Made by a program: the position numbers and the translations under genes
From: UBA1227 sp045629305
Lineage (GTDB): Bacteria; Bacillota; Clostridia; Oscillospirales; Acutalibacteraceae
Reading direction: 5' to 3'
Assembly (NCBI GenBank): GCA_045629305.1
Contig: JAZQQZ010000037.1
Location: forward strand, 1-19,448
DNA length: 19,448 bases
The notes under the pieces: model-generated
What the model was told of the DNA's origin: nothing
Database searches by the model: none
The model's input: the letters and a program-made list of their open reading frames with translations, nothing else
Shown here: piece after piece, positions 1 through 7,225 of the stretch
How the letters are laid out: every line of letters starts with the position of its first letter
Numbering within the stretch: position 1 is the first letter of the stretch

Positions 1-53
1 AGATCTTCAGGGGTGTATTCCACAGGGAGATTTATATTGTTAATTCTTAGCAT
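1..53 (-). CDS. FAD-dependent dehydrogenase, COG2509-like (N-terminal 17 codons only)
   Basis: Reading leftwards, an ATG at 53-51 opens a frame beginning MLRINNINLPVEYTPED that continues off the window edge. An AAGGAG ribosome binding site (61-66, minus strand) lies 7 nt before the ATG, inside the end of the upstream flavoprotein gene, and the two frames overlap by 14 nt, which suggests translational coupling. From memory, the opening resembles the 'M-I-R-I-x-x-x-L-P-x-x-x-T-x-E-D-L' start of the large clostridial FAD-dependent dehydrogenases of COG2509, which often sit next to HI0933-type proteins. Seen: the start codon, ribosome binding site and peptide. Inferred: the family, from only 17 residues. 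The neighbouring sequence is needed to confirm it. Confidence 0.6.
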   Translation of the reverse strand, partial: MLRINNINLPVEYTPED

Positions 54-1215
54 TGGCAATCTCCTTCGCTGCCTTGATGCCAGAACCCCATGCAAAGTGG
101 AGGTTGTAGCCACCACAGAATCCGTCTACATCGAGGAGTTCCCCGGTGATGTAGAGACCAGGACATTTCTTGGTCTGTAGACTGTGCTTCTCGAGCTCTT
201 TCGCTGGGACGCCACCACGTGTAACTTGGGCGTCTTTGAAAGAGTTGGTGCCTACTGCAGTGAATGGGAGAGACATAATGTTAAGTGCCATCTTGTTAGT
301 ATCACCATTTGAGATGGTGTATATAACTTCAGCAATCTTCTCGTTTACGATACCATAGAGAATCTCTGGGCCTTTCTTGCCATTGTCTATCTGATTGTAG
401 ATGTATTCGTTGACATCTTTGAGACCGAGGTCTGGGGTGAAACAGATGTTGATCTGTGGCTTTTCACCTCTCTTGGTCATCTGGGCGATGTCACCTGAAA
501 GTTGCATAACTGGAATGCCTGAGAGGCCGTATTCAGTGAACTGAATTTCACCCTCTTGATACTTGATTGGCTTGTCGTCGCTGTCGTCCTCTTCGCGGAG
601 GAATACTACACCTCTTGCTCGTACACCTTTTAGTTGTTTGGTGTAATTCTCTTCTGTTTTGACTTGTACAAGGGCAGGGGTGATTGGGTTGTATTTTATT
701 TTAAGTGCTTTAAGAATCTTGTATCCGTCGCCGTCAGAGTTGACTTTGCCACCGAGGGCAAGAATTACCTTGTCATAGACCTTTTTGTTGATCTTAAACT
801 TGCCTTCTGGGGTGGTGTCAAGGCTTTCAACTTTACAGTTTAATTCTGTCTTGATATTTAGTCTTCTGATTTCAATTTTGAGAAGATCCTGAACTGTCTT
901 GGCGCTCATTGAATATGGGTAGAGACGGCCGTCCTCCTCACGGATCTTAAGACCGAGGGAATTAAAAAAGCCGAGGGCTTCAACGGCGTCGAAATCATCT
1001 ATGACAGTGTGGATAAGTGGATGATCTCCGTTGTAGCACTCGTGCTGAACTACAAAGTTGGATAGGTTACAACGGCCGTTACCTGTGACAAGGAGCTTCT
1101 TGCCAAGGTCATCATTTTTCTCGAAAATTGTAACATCAATTTTCGGGTTCTCTCGCTTTAAGGTGATTGCTGCTGCGAGACCTGATGCACCGCCACCTAA
1201 AATTGCAACTTTCAT
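40..1215 (-). CDS. NAD(P)/FAD-dependent oxidoreductase, HI0933/YhiN family
   Basis: A 391-residue flavoprotein of the HI0933/YhiN (BaiN-like) family. An N-terminal FAD-binding Rossmann fold shows GGGASG at residues 7-12, the ribose-binding acidic residue near E32, and the family signature GNGRCNLSN at about 45-53. The C-terminal end carries the second FAD contact, with GELLDVDGFCGGYN followed by FAWGSG. The physiological substrate of most family members is unknown; BaiN proteins have been linked to bile-acid reduction, but nothing here proves that. I chose the ATG at 1215 because an AGGAGG (1223-1228, minus strand) lies 7 nt upstream; a longer in-frame start at 1248 has no such site and would place the ribosome binding site inside the gene. 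It is probably cotranscribed with the gene at 1-53 from the minus-strand promoter at 1264-1292. Confidence 0.93.
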   Translation of the reverse strand: MKVAILGGGASGLAAAITLKRENPKIDVTIFEKNDDLGKKLLVTGNGRCNLSNFVVQHECYNGDHPLIHTVIDDFDAVEALGFFNSLGLKIREEDGRLYPYSMSAKTVQDLLKIEIRRLNIKTELNCKVESLDTTPEGKFKINKKVYDKVILALGGKVNSDGDGYKILKALKIKYNPITPALVQVKTEENYTKQLKGVRARGVVFLREEDDSDDKPIKYQEGEIQFTEYGLSGIPVMQLSGDIAQMTKRGEKPQINICFTPDLGLKDVNEYIYNQIDNGKKGPEILYGIVNEKIAEVIYTISNGDTNKMALNIMSLPFTAVGTNSFKDAQVTRGGVPAKELEKHSLQTKKCPGLYITGELLDVDGFCGGYNLHFAWGSGIKAAKEIANAKN

Positions 1216-1263
1216 TTCTATTCCTCCTGGACCATTTCTATTGGTCAAAGTATTTACACATCT

Positions 1264-1292
1264 ATTATATGACTGTTTGACTTAATAGGCAA
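1264..1292 (-). promoter_or_regulatory. Sigma-A-type promoter for the leftward flavoprotein operon
   Basis: On the minus strand, TTGCCT (1287-1292) and a perfect TATAAT (1264-1269) are separated by 17 nt. Predicted transcription starts near 1257, about 40 nt before the ATG at 1215. The element overlaps the rightward alaS promoter, so the two polymerase sites should compete. Confidence 0.65.
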
Positions 1293-1305
1293 TAAGTAGT
1301 AAAAT
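1277..1305 (+). promoter_or_regulatory. Sigma-A-type promoter for alaS
   Basis: TTGACT (1277-1282) and TAAAAT (1300-1305) are separated by exactly 17 nt. The start would be near 1312, leaving a leader of only about 22 nt before the alaS ATG. That is too short for a T-box leader, so tRNA-sensing control of this alaS looks absent. Confidence 0.7.
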
Positions 1306-1333
1306 TTTATATTATTTTTAAGGAGATATATTA

Positions 1334-3973
1334 ATGGAGTGGACAGGACTTAATGAACTTCGAGAAAAGTACCTTTCTTTTTTCGAGAGTAAAGGACATT
1401 TGAGATTGCCAAGCTTTTCTCTTATTCCAGATGGAGATAAAAGTTTGCTTCTTATAAATGCTGGTATGGCACCTATGAAGAAATACTTCACGGGTGAGGT
1501 TACACCTCCGTCAAAGAGAGTAACTACTTGCCAGAAATGTATTAGAACGCCGGATATCGAGAGCGTAGGTCATACTGCTCGTCACGGCACATATTTCGAG
1601 ATGCTCGGTAATTTCTCTTTCGGAGATTACTTTAAGCACGAGGCGTGCGCGTGGTCTTGGGAGTTCTTAACTTCTGTTCTTGAAATCCCAGCAGAGAAGC
1701 TTTATCCAAGTATCTATATCGAGGATGACGAGGCATATGATATCTGGACAAAAGAAATAGGTGTGGATCCATCCCATGTAGTAAGACTCGGTAAAGAGGA
1801 TAACTTCTGGGAGCATGGAGCAGGTCCTTGTGGTCCTTCCTCTGAGATTTATTTCGATAGAGGAGAAGAATATGGATGCGGTTCTCCTGACTGTAAAGTG
1901 GGATGCGACTGTGATAGATATATGGAAATCTGGAATAATGTATTTACACAGTTTGAGAACGATGGTAATGGCAACTACACTCCTTTGCCTTCACCAAATA
2001 TCGACACAGGTATGGGTCTCGAGAGACTTGCATGTGTAATGCAGGGCGCTTCAAATATCTTCGAAATTGACACAATGCAAAAGATTATGGAGAAGATCTC
2101 CGAAATCGCTGGTGTTCCTTATCACCAGTCTGAGAAGAGCGATGTATCTCTCCGTGTAATCACAGACCATATTAGATCTACAACTTTCATGATTGGCGAT
2201 GGCGTTATGCCATCTAACGAAGGCCGTGGCTACGTACTTCGTCGTCTCCTTCGTCGTGCAGCTCGTCATGGAAGACTTCTCGGCATTGACGGTACTTTCC
2301 TTTGCTCTGTAGCCGAGGTTGTAATCGAATGCAATGCTGGTGCTTATCCTTCTTTGGTAGAGAAGAAAGACTTCATCATGAAGGTCATCGGTGCTGAAGA
2401 GGAAAGCTTTAATAAGACTATCGATACAGGTACAGAGATGCTCTCTGATATGATTGAAAATGCCTCATCAACAGTACTTTCTGGTGAGGACGCTTTCAAA
2501 CTTCAGGACACATTTGGATTCCCGATTGACCTCACCAAAGAGATGCTCGCAGAGCGTGGCATGACTGTTGATGAGGATAGATTCTATGCACTTCTCAATG
2601 AGCAAAAGCAACGCGCGAAAGCGGACGCGAAGTCCAAGTCCGTTGCTGAGGCTTGGAAGGGACAGGCAGATGTAGCTGCCGGTATTGAAAAGACTAAATT
2701 TGTCGGTTATGACTCTATGTCCTGTGACGCTAAAGTCATCGGTATCATCGTAGACGGCGCTCAGGTGCCATCTTGCGATATCGGTCAGGACGCTGCACTT
2801 ATCCTTGATACAACTGCTTTCTACGCAGAGAGCGGCGGCCAGGTAGGTGATACCGGTGTCATCTCTTGCGAAGGCTTTAACTTCGAGGTTACAGACACTG
2901 TAAAGACAGCAAATGGTGTATTCCTTCATGTCGGTAATGTAACTGAGGGAATTGCTAAAGTAGATGCCTCAGTTACAGCATCTGTTTCGGCTAGTCGTAG
3001 ACTTGCTATTATGAGAAACCATACAGCTGCGCATCTTCTTCAGGCAGCACTTCGTTCTGTACTTGGTACTCATGTAGAGCAGGCTGGCTCATATGTATCT
3101 GACACAGTTGTAAGATTCGACTTCTCGCACTTCCAGGCAATGACTGATGATGAGATTTCGTCGGTTGAGTCTTTGGTTAATTCATATATTCTTTCAGGTC
3201 TTCCTGTTACTATGGAAGAGATGCCTATAGAGGAGGCCAAGAAGCTCGGTGCTATGGCACTCTTTGGCGAGAAGTATGGCTCAGTTGTAAGAGTGGTAAA
3301 AGCAGGGGATGTATCCACAGAATTCTGTGGTGGTACCCATATTGATAACACAGCGAAACTTGGACTCTTCAAGATCATCTCTGAGTCCTCAGTTGCAGCT
3401 GGTGTACGTAGAATTGAGGGTGTAACCGGTACTGGTGTACTCTCATATATCTCATCTCAGGACGCTTTAATTTCAGGCGTTGCAGGTGCTCTTAAGCTCA
3501 ATAGCACTAAGGATATTGAGTCTAAGGTAACTGCACTTGTCGCTGAACTTAAAGAGGCACAGAAGACTGTCGCTGATCTTCAGGGACAGATGGCTGCTGC
3601 CTCAGCTAAAGATTTACTCGGCTCCGCTATCTCAGTAGGTCCAGTTAAACTTGTAGCATCAAGAGTAGACGGCGTCGCTGGTGGTGACCTCAGGAAAATG
3701 GCTGACAGTGCGAAAGATGCAGACGATTCTATCGTCGCTGTATTCGCATCTGTCGCTGGTGATAAATTATCATTCGCTTGTGCATGTGGTGCAGCGGCTG
3801 TAGCTGCGGGCGCTCATGCCGGCAACCTTGTCCGCGGTATTGCGGCTGTAGCTGGCGGTTCCGGTGGCGGAAAGCCAGACAGCGCAATGGCAGGCGGCAA
3901 GGATATATCTAAGGCCTCTGAGGCCCTCGCAGCCGCTGAATCAATCCTCAGTGGCATGTTGAAAGGAGAATAA
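1334..3973 (+). CDS. alaS: Alanine--tRNA ligase
   Basis: Full-length class II alanyl-tRNA synthetase of 879 residues, which charges tRNA-Ala with alanine in the cytoplasm and clears mischarged Ser/Gly. The catalytic core has motif 2 around GHTARHGTYFEMLGNFS (from residue 79) and motif 3 GMGLER (226-231). A cysteine cluster follows the GCGSPDC start at 181. The editing domain has the zinc ligands H563 and H567 (HTAAH) and C665 and H669 (CGGTH). The C-terminal C-Ala/DHHA1 region keeps the GGGKPD...GG signature near the end. An AAGGAG at 1320-1325 precedes the ATG by 8 nt. The following HIT gene starts 1 nt after the stop, so the two form an operon that ends at the 4331 hairpin. Nothing is missing or broken. 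Confidence 0.98.
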   Translation: MEWTGLNELREKYLSFFESKGHLRLPSFSLIPDGDKSLLLINAGMAPMKKYFTGEVTPPSKRVTTCQKCIRTPDIESVGHTARHGTYFEMLGNFSFGDYFKHEACAWSWEFLTSVLEIPAEKLYPSIYIEDDEAYDIWTKEIGVDPSHVVRLGKEDNFWEHGAGPCGPSSEIYFDRGEEYGCGSPDCKVGCDCDRYMEIWNNVFTQFENDGNGNYTPLPSPNIDTGMGLERLACVMQGASNIFEIDTMQKIMEKISEIAGVPYHQSEKSDVSLRVITDHIRSTTFMIGDGVMPSNEGRGYVLRRLLRRAARHGRLLGIDGTFLCSVAEVVIECNAGAYPSLVEKKDFIMKVIGAEEESFNKTIDTGTEMLSDMIENASSTVLSGEDAFKLQDTFGFPIDLTKEMLAERGMTVDEDRFYALLNEQKQRAKADAKSKSVAEAWKGQADVAAGIEKTKFVGYDSMSCDAKVIGIIVDGAQVPSCDIGQDAALILDTTAFYAESGGQVGDTGVISCEGFNFEVTDTVKTANGVFLHVGNVTEGIAKVDASVTASVSASRRLAIMRNHTAAHLLQAALRSVLGTHVEQAGSYVSDTVVRFDFSHFQAMTDDEISSVESLVNSYILSGLPVTMEEMPIEEAKKLGAMALFGEKYGSVVRVVKAGDVSTEFCGGTHIDNTAKLGLFKIISESSVAAGVRRIEGVTGTGVLSYISSQDALISGVAGALKLNSTKDIESKVTALVAELKEAQKTVADLQGQMAAASAKDLLGSAISVGPVKLVASRVDGVAGGDLRKMADSAKDADDSIVAVFASVAGDKLSFACACGAAAVAAGAHAGNLVRGIAAVAGGSGGGKPDSAMAGGKDISKASEALAAAESILSGMLKGE

Positions 3974-3974
3974 T

Positions 3975-4319
3975 ATGGAAGATTGTCTTTTCTGTAAAAT
4001 AGTCAGTGGCGATATCCCAAGCACTAAGGTGTATGAAGACGATATCTGCTACGCATTCCGTGATATTGATCCACAGGGTCCAGTTCACGTGCTCGTAATT
4101 CCAAAGCAACATATACAGTCAGTTAATGCTGTTGATGAGAGCAATTCATCTATCGTTGCACATATCTTCACAGTAATTCCTAAGATTGCAAAATCTGAGG
4201 GAATCGCAGAAGAGGGATATAGAGTCGTATCCAATATTGGTGAGCGTGGTCAGCAGACTGTTCCACATCTCCATTTCCACGTAATCGGTGGCAGAGATAT
4301 GACTTGGCCTCCAGGCTAA
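3975..4319 (+). CDS. HIT-family (HINT-type) nucleotide hydrolase
   Basis: A 114-residue histidine-triad protein of the HINT branch, which typically hydrolyses nucleoside phosphoramidates and acyl-adenylates. The triad H98-x-H100-x-H102 lies in HLHFHV near the C-terminus and is followed by GGRDMTWPPG. C4 and C7 in CLFCKI, together with H46, match the structural zinc site common in bacterial HINT proteins. The length is normal. The ribosome binding site AAAGGAG (3962-3968) lies inside the end of alaS, and the start codon is 1 nt past the alaS stop. The pairing is plausible because aminoacyl-AMP produced by synthetases is a known HINT substrate, but a functional link is inference. The transcript ends at the hairpin just downstream. 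Confidence 0.95.
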   Translation: MEDCLFCKIVSGDIPSTKVYEDDICYAFRDIDPQGPVHVLVIPKQHIQSVNAVDESNSSIVAHIFTVIPKIAKSEGIAEEGYRVVSNIGERGQQTVPHLHFHVIGGRDMTWPPG

Positions 4320-4330
4320 TAGAAATTATG

Positions 4331-4368
4331 ACGGCACCCCAAATGGGGTGCCGTTTATCTTTGTTTTC
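4331..4368 (+). terminator. Intrinsic terminator after alaS-HIT
   Basis: A perfect 10-bp stem, ACGGCACCCC (4331-4340) with GGGGTGCCGT (4345-4354), closes on an AAAT tetraloop. It is followed by a T-rich tract (TTATCTTTGTTTTC). It starts 11 nt after the HIT stop codon and cleanly separates this operon from comEC. Confidence 0.9.
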
Positions 4369-4388
4369 GTGTAGTTCATACCTAAAAT

Positions 4389-4417
4389 TTGACATTAGAT
4401 TTTATAGGCATTTTAAT
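4389..4417 (+). promoter_or_regulatory. Near-consensus sigma-A promoter for comEC
   Basis: A perfect TTGACA (4389-4394) is followed after exactly 17 nt by TTTAAT (4412-4417), five of six matches to TATAAT. Transcription would start near 4424, only about 12 nt before the chosen comEC ATG at 4436. The message would therefore begin almost directly with the ribosome binding site GGGGTGAT. Confidence 0.65.
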
Positions 4418-4420
4418 GTC
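4391..4420. repeat. 7-bp inverted repeat spanning the comEC promoter
   Basis: GACATTA (4391-4397) and TAATGTC (4414-4420) are exact reverse complements separated by 16 nt. The arms overlap the -35 and -10 elements. It could be an operator for a dimeric repressor or a coincidence in AT-rich DNA; sequence alone does not decide. Confidence 0.35.
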
Positions 4421-4435
4421 TTTTGGGGTGATACC

Positions 4436-5524
4436 ATGCCACTGTTCTACATTGGCTTTTCAATGATGTGGAGTATGATGCTCGTTGAGTTTTCATATTG
4501 GTGGGTGGCTGTCGTTTTAGGTGTAGTTGGAGTCCTATTTCTTTTCTTTCGAGATTTTAGATTGAGTGGAATAGGGCTTATTCTTGCGTGCCTTGTAACT
4601 GTATTTCGTCTATTCTTTTCATTTTCTATTCCTTCTATTTCTTTCCATTTTTCTTTATCGTCGTGTCTCAGTAATTATCTGGATCCCTCGATTGCGTATA
4701 CGCTGGTTGGAATGATATCGGGCGATAAGTCGATGCTGCCGTATTCGGTGTATTCTTCGTTCAAAGGGGCGGGAATAGTACACCTTCTATCTGTGTCGGG
4801 CTTCCATACATCACTGTGGTCTATGATGGTGTATAGGGTGTGTCTCGGCGCGGGACTCGGCCGACGCTGGTCGTCCGTGGTGTGCGCTGTCTTTATTTTG
4901 TTCTTTGTGGTTGTGACTGGAATGTCGCTTAGCACGGTCCGCGCCGGGGTGATGTTCTTAGTTTTCTTTATGGGAAGGGCGATTGGAAAGTCTCCGTCGT
5001 CTTTGAATTCCTTGGGTCTGTCAGCTATTGTAGTATTGGTAATATGGCCACTTGACACTGGATTTATGTTGTCGTTCTTCTCAACTTTGGGAATACTTGT
5101 TGCCTATCCTTGGTGGAATTCTAAGGTCAGTTCATGGGTCGATCGGCGCGATTATAGTAAAGAGTTCGGATACAGGATTAGATCGTTTGGAAGACTTGTG
5201 GGGCTGCAGACTTCGGTGTATGTATTTACATTGCCAATTGTGATGCTGACGGTTGATAAATTCTCTGTGGCGGGAATTGTATCGAATATGCTGACAGGGT
5301 GGGCAGCATCGATAGCTATACTGTTGGGCGGTATAGGTAGCGTGTTTTCTTTTGTTCCATTTATTTGTAGGCCTTTGCTGCTTGTCGCTGGGCTTCTGAT
5401 ACGATATGTGCTTTTCGTTGCATCTATATTCAGTGGGTGGGCATTGTCTGTGGGCTTCCCACAATTTATTGTGCTTGTTGGCATAATTTTATTGCTAAAA
5501 GGGTTACATATTTTAATTAAATAA
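4436..5524 (+). CDS. comEC: ComEC/Rec2-type competence membrane protein, channel domain only
   Basis: A 362-residue polytopic membrane protein with the ComEC/Rec2 competence-domain signature HLLSVSGFHTS at 116-126. Two hydrophobic segments open the protein and about six or more follow. In transforming bacteria ComEC forms the inner-membrane channel for single-stranded DNA. Typical ComEC proteins run 700-800 residues, with an N-terminal OB-fold (DUF4131) and a C-terminal metallo-beta-lactamase-like domain; neither is visible here, and no frame after 5524 encodes one. I chose the ATG at 4436 because GGGGTGAT (4425-4432) precedes it and because a longer frame from 4304 would begin inside the HIT gene and run through the terminator. 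Placement before holA is the usual Bacillota arrangement. Uptake function is uncertain. Confidence 0.85.
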   Translation: MPLFYIGFSMMWSMMLVEFSYWWVAVVLGVVGVLFLFFRDFRLSGIGLILACLVTVFRLFFSFSIPSISFHFSLSSCLSNYLDPSIAYTLVGMISGDKSMLPYSVYSSFKGAGIVHLLSVSGFHTSLWSMMVYRVCLGAGLGRRWSSVVCAVFILFFVVVTGMSLSTVRAGVMFLVFFMGRAIGKSPSSLNSLGLSAIVVLVIWPLDTGFMLSFFSTLGILVAYPWWNSKVSSWVDRRDYSKEFGYRIRSFGRLVGLQTSVYVFTLPIVMLTVDKFSVAGIVSNMLTGWAASIAILLGGIGSVFSFVPFICRPLLLVAGLLIRYVLFVASIFSGWALSVGFPQFIVLVGIILLLKGLHILIK

Positions 5525-5532
5525 TATATAAT
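5503..5532 (+). promoter_or_regulatory. Possible promoter for holA and downstream genes
   Basis: GTTACA (5503-5508), four of six matches, and a perfect TATAAT (5527-5532) are separated by 18 nt. The element straddles the comEC stop codon and lies about 80 nt before the holA start. The surrounding DNA is extremely AT-rich, so chance matches are likely. Confidence 0.35.
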
Positions 5533-5564
5533 ATTTGGTGTATATTTATTTTTAGTAACTTTCG

Positions 5565-5593
5565 TTTTACTTTAGTGATTTTTATTTTACTTT
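5565..5593 (+). repeat. Direct repeat TTTTACTTT in the comEC-holA gap
   Basis: TTTTACTTT occurs at 5565-5573 and again at 5585-5593, a 20-bp period, close to two helical turns. The plus strand here is strongly pyrimidine-rich and lies just upstream of the holA ribosome binding site. I see no hairpin in this gap. It may be simple sequence bias or a protein-binding site. Confidence 0.3.
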
Positions 5594-5612
5594 CTTTTTG
5601 TTGGAGAGAATT

Positions 5613-6644
5613 ATGAAGTTCGATGAGAAAGCTCTGTGGAAGAATATCAAGTCGGGTGAGTTCTTACCTGTTTACTTGATAGTCGGAGATGAGAGCTACT
5701 TAAAACAGAAATATGCGAATCTTTTAGCTGACAGTGTAGTACCTGCCGGCCTTGAGGCGTTTAATGTTCATAAGCTGAAGGGTGAGGATACAAGTGTCGC
5801 AGAGATAGTTGACTGCGTCGAGGCCCTTCCTGCTATGTGTGAGCAGAGCGTTGTATTCGTACATGATCTCGATTTCTCATCACTTGATGATTCAGATGAA
5901 CTTATTGCATTGCTCTCCGATTTACCTTCGTCATCTGTCCTTATCTTTTGGCAGGATACGAAGAACTTCTCGAAGAAGACCAATGCTTGTAAAGAGATAT
6001 GGAAGCTTATTGAGAAGGCAGGCGCGGTCTGCGAGCTTAATAAGCGAAGCTCTGGTGAACTTGTGAAGTTCGTAAGAGGTGAGAGCCAGAAGCGCGGCTG
6101 CTCTATGACAGAGGATGTGGCAGTATATCTTATCCAGTCGGTTGGAGAGGATATGTCCTGCCTTATCAATGAGATAGATAAATTGTGTGCTTTCTGCCCA
6201 GGTATGATCACTGTGGCAGGTGTAGATAAAATATGTGTAAAGTCAGTTGAGGCAACTGCATTCGACATGGTCGATGCTTTGCTTGTAAATGATTTTGATA
6301 AAGCGTTCGGTGCTTTGGCTGTTCTCTTCTCTCAGAAGACAGAGGCACCTATGATCCTTGGCGCTCTTGCTTCCACTTATGTGGATATGTATAGAGCGAA
6401 ATTGTGTGAGTCTACTGGTCATAGACTGGGTGAGGCTGCTGCTTTGTTCCCAGGAACATACAAGAACGAATATAGACTTAAGAAGGCAGCGGGTAGGTCG
6501 AAGAAATACTCTTTACCAGCACTTGCACTTTCACTTGAACTCCTTGGCAAGGCGGACTTTAAACTCAAGTCATCTTTCGAGGACAACCGCATTGTAATGG
6601 AGAAGCTTCTGATTGAACTTGCTAAAGCGAGGAAGGTCAAATGA
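5613..6644 (+). CDS. holA: DNA polymerase III subunit delta
   Basis: A 343-residue clamp-loader delta subunit, which opens the DnaN sliding clamp as part of the replication clamp-loader complex. The N-terminal region has the family pattern FLPVYLIVGDESYL (residues 17-30), where delta proteins keep a degenerate P-loop. The downstream AAA+-like and collar regions have the usual length. The ATG at 5613 has a GGAGAG (5603-5608) at good spacing; a TTG at 5598 in the same frame would place that site inside the gene. The last 4 nt overlap the next gene as ATGA, so translation is coupled to the TOPRIM gene. The comEC-holA order is typical of Bacillota. In many relatives rpsT lies next; here it does not. 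Confidence 0.93.
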   Translation: MKFDEKALWKNIKSGEFLPVYLIVGDESYLKQKYANLLADSVVPAGLEAFNVHKLKGEDTSVAEIVDCVEALPAMCEQSVVFVHDLDFSSLDDSDELIALLSDLPSSSVLIFWQDTKNFSKKTNACKEIWKLIEKAGAVCELNKRSSGELVKFVRGESQKRGCSMTEDVAVYLIQSVGEDMSCLINEIDKLCAFCPGMITVAGVDKICVKSVEATAFDMVDALLVNDFDKAFGALAVLFSQKTEAPMILGALASTYVDMYRAKLCESTGHRLGEAAALFPGTYKNEYRLKKAAGRSKKYSLPALALSLELLGKADFKLKSSFEDNRIVMEKLLIELAKARKVK

Positions 6645-7225
6645 TTAAGACTGATAAAGTGATAGTTGTGGAGGGAAAGTATGATGCAATTAAACTTGCA
6701 TCTATTGTAGACGCTCCAATTATCACAACAGAGGGCTTTGGTATATTCAAAGATTCTGAGAAACAGGCTTTACTTCGTCGTCTTGCGAGTGAGCGTGGAC
6801 TTGTTATCTTGACCGATTCTGATTCCGCAGGATTTATGATAAGAAACTTTATAGGTAACTGCGTTCCGGCATCTCAGATTACAAATGTCTATATACCGGA
6901 TGTATATGGCAAGGAGAAGCGTAAGGCAACTCCATCTGCCGAGGGAAAACTCGGCGTGGAAGGAGTGCCTGTGTCTGTGCTTCTCGATGCATTTCATAGA
7001 GCGGGTGTCGACTGCGCGACTCCGGTAAGCCGCCCGCAGGTGGTTGTCACACGTCAGGATTTCTATTCTGATGGACTTATGGGTGGTAAGGATAGTAAAG
7101 CGCTTCGGGCAAAACTTTTGCGTATGCTCGATTTACCAGCTAGGATGTCCACGTCGACTTTGTTGTCGGTTATAAATATTTTGATTTCGTACGATGAATA
7201 TAAGGAAGTGGTAAAATCGCTATGA
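6641..7225 (+). CDS. RNase M5-like TOPRIM protein (DUF4093)
   Basis: A 194-residue protein with an N-terminal TOPRIM domain: VVEGKYDA gives the catalytic E11, and LTDSDSAG gives the D59/D61 metal-binding pair. The C-terminal third (ending near LPARMSTSTLLSVINILISYDEY) matches the DUF4093 pattern found in clostridial RNase M5-like proteins. RNase M5 (RnmV) of Bacillus subtilis trims 5S rRNA precursors, and this is probably the local counterpart, though activity is not proven. The start ATG overlaps the holA stop (ATGA), with GAGGAAGG (6629-6636) upstream, and the stop overlaps the cca start in the same way. In B. subtilis rnmV lies next to ksgA; here it lies between holA and cca, in a run of RNA-maturation genes. 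Confidence 0.85.
   Translation: MIKTDKVIVVEGKYDAIKLASIVDAPIITTEGFGIFKDSEKQALLRRLASERGLVILTDSDSAGFMIRNFIGNCVPASQITNVYIPDVYGKEKRKATPSAEGKLGVEGVPVSVLLDAFHRAGVDCATPVSRPQVVVTRQDFYSDGLMGGKDSKALRAKLLRMLDLPARMSTSTLLSVINILISYDEYKEVVKSL

Noticed and set aside
1216..1333. Possible T-box or other riboswitch leader before alaS
   Set aside because: The gap is only 118 bp and the predicted leader is about 22 nt. No specifier hairpin, T-box sequence or terminator is present.
2468..2929. 153-codon open frame on the minus strand inside alaS
   Set aside because: It is fully antisense to the conserved synthetase, has no recognisable domain, and its Cys/Leu-rich composition is typical of a shadow frame.
4304..4435. 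Longer ComEC N-terminus starting inside the HIT gene
   Set aside because: It would read through the HIT stop region and the 10-bp terminator hairpin, upstream of the promoter at 4389-4417. The ATG at 4436 has its own ribosome binding site.
5132..5484. Two overlapping 110-codon minus-strand frames inside comEC
   Set aside because: Both lie antisense to the comEC membrane domain, overlap each other in different frames, lack ribosome binding sites and show no known motif.
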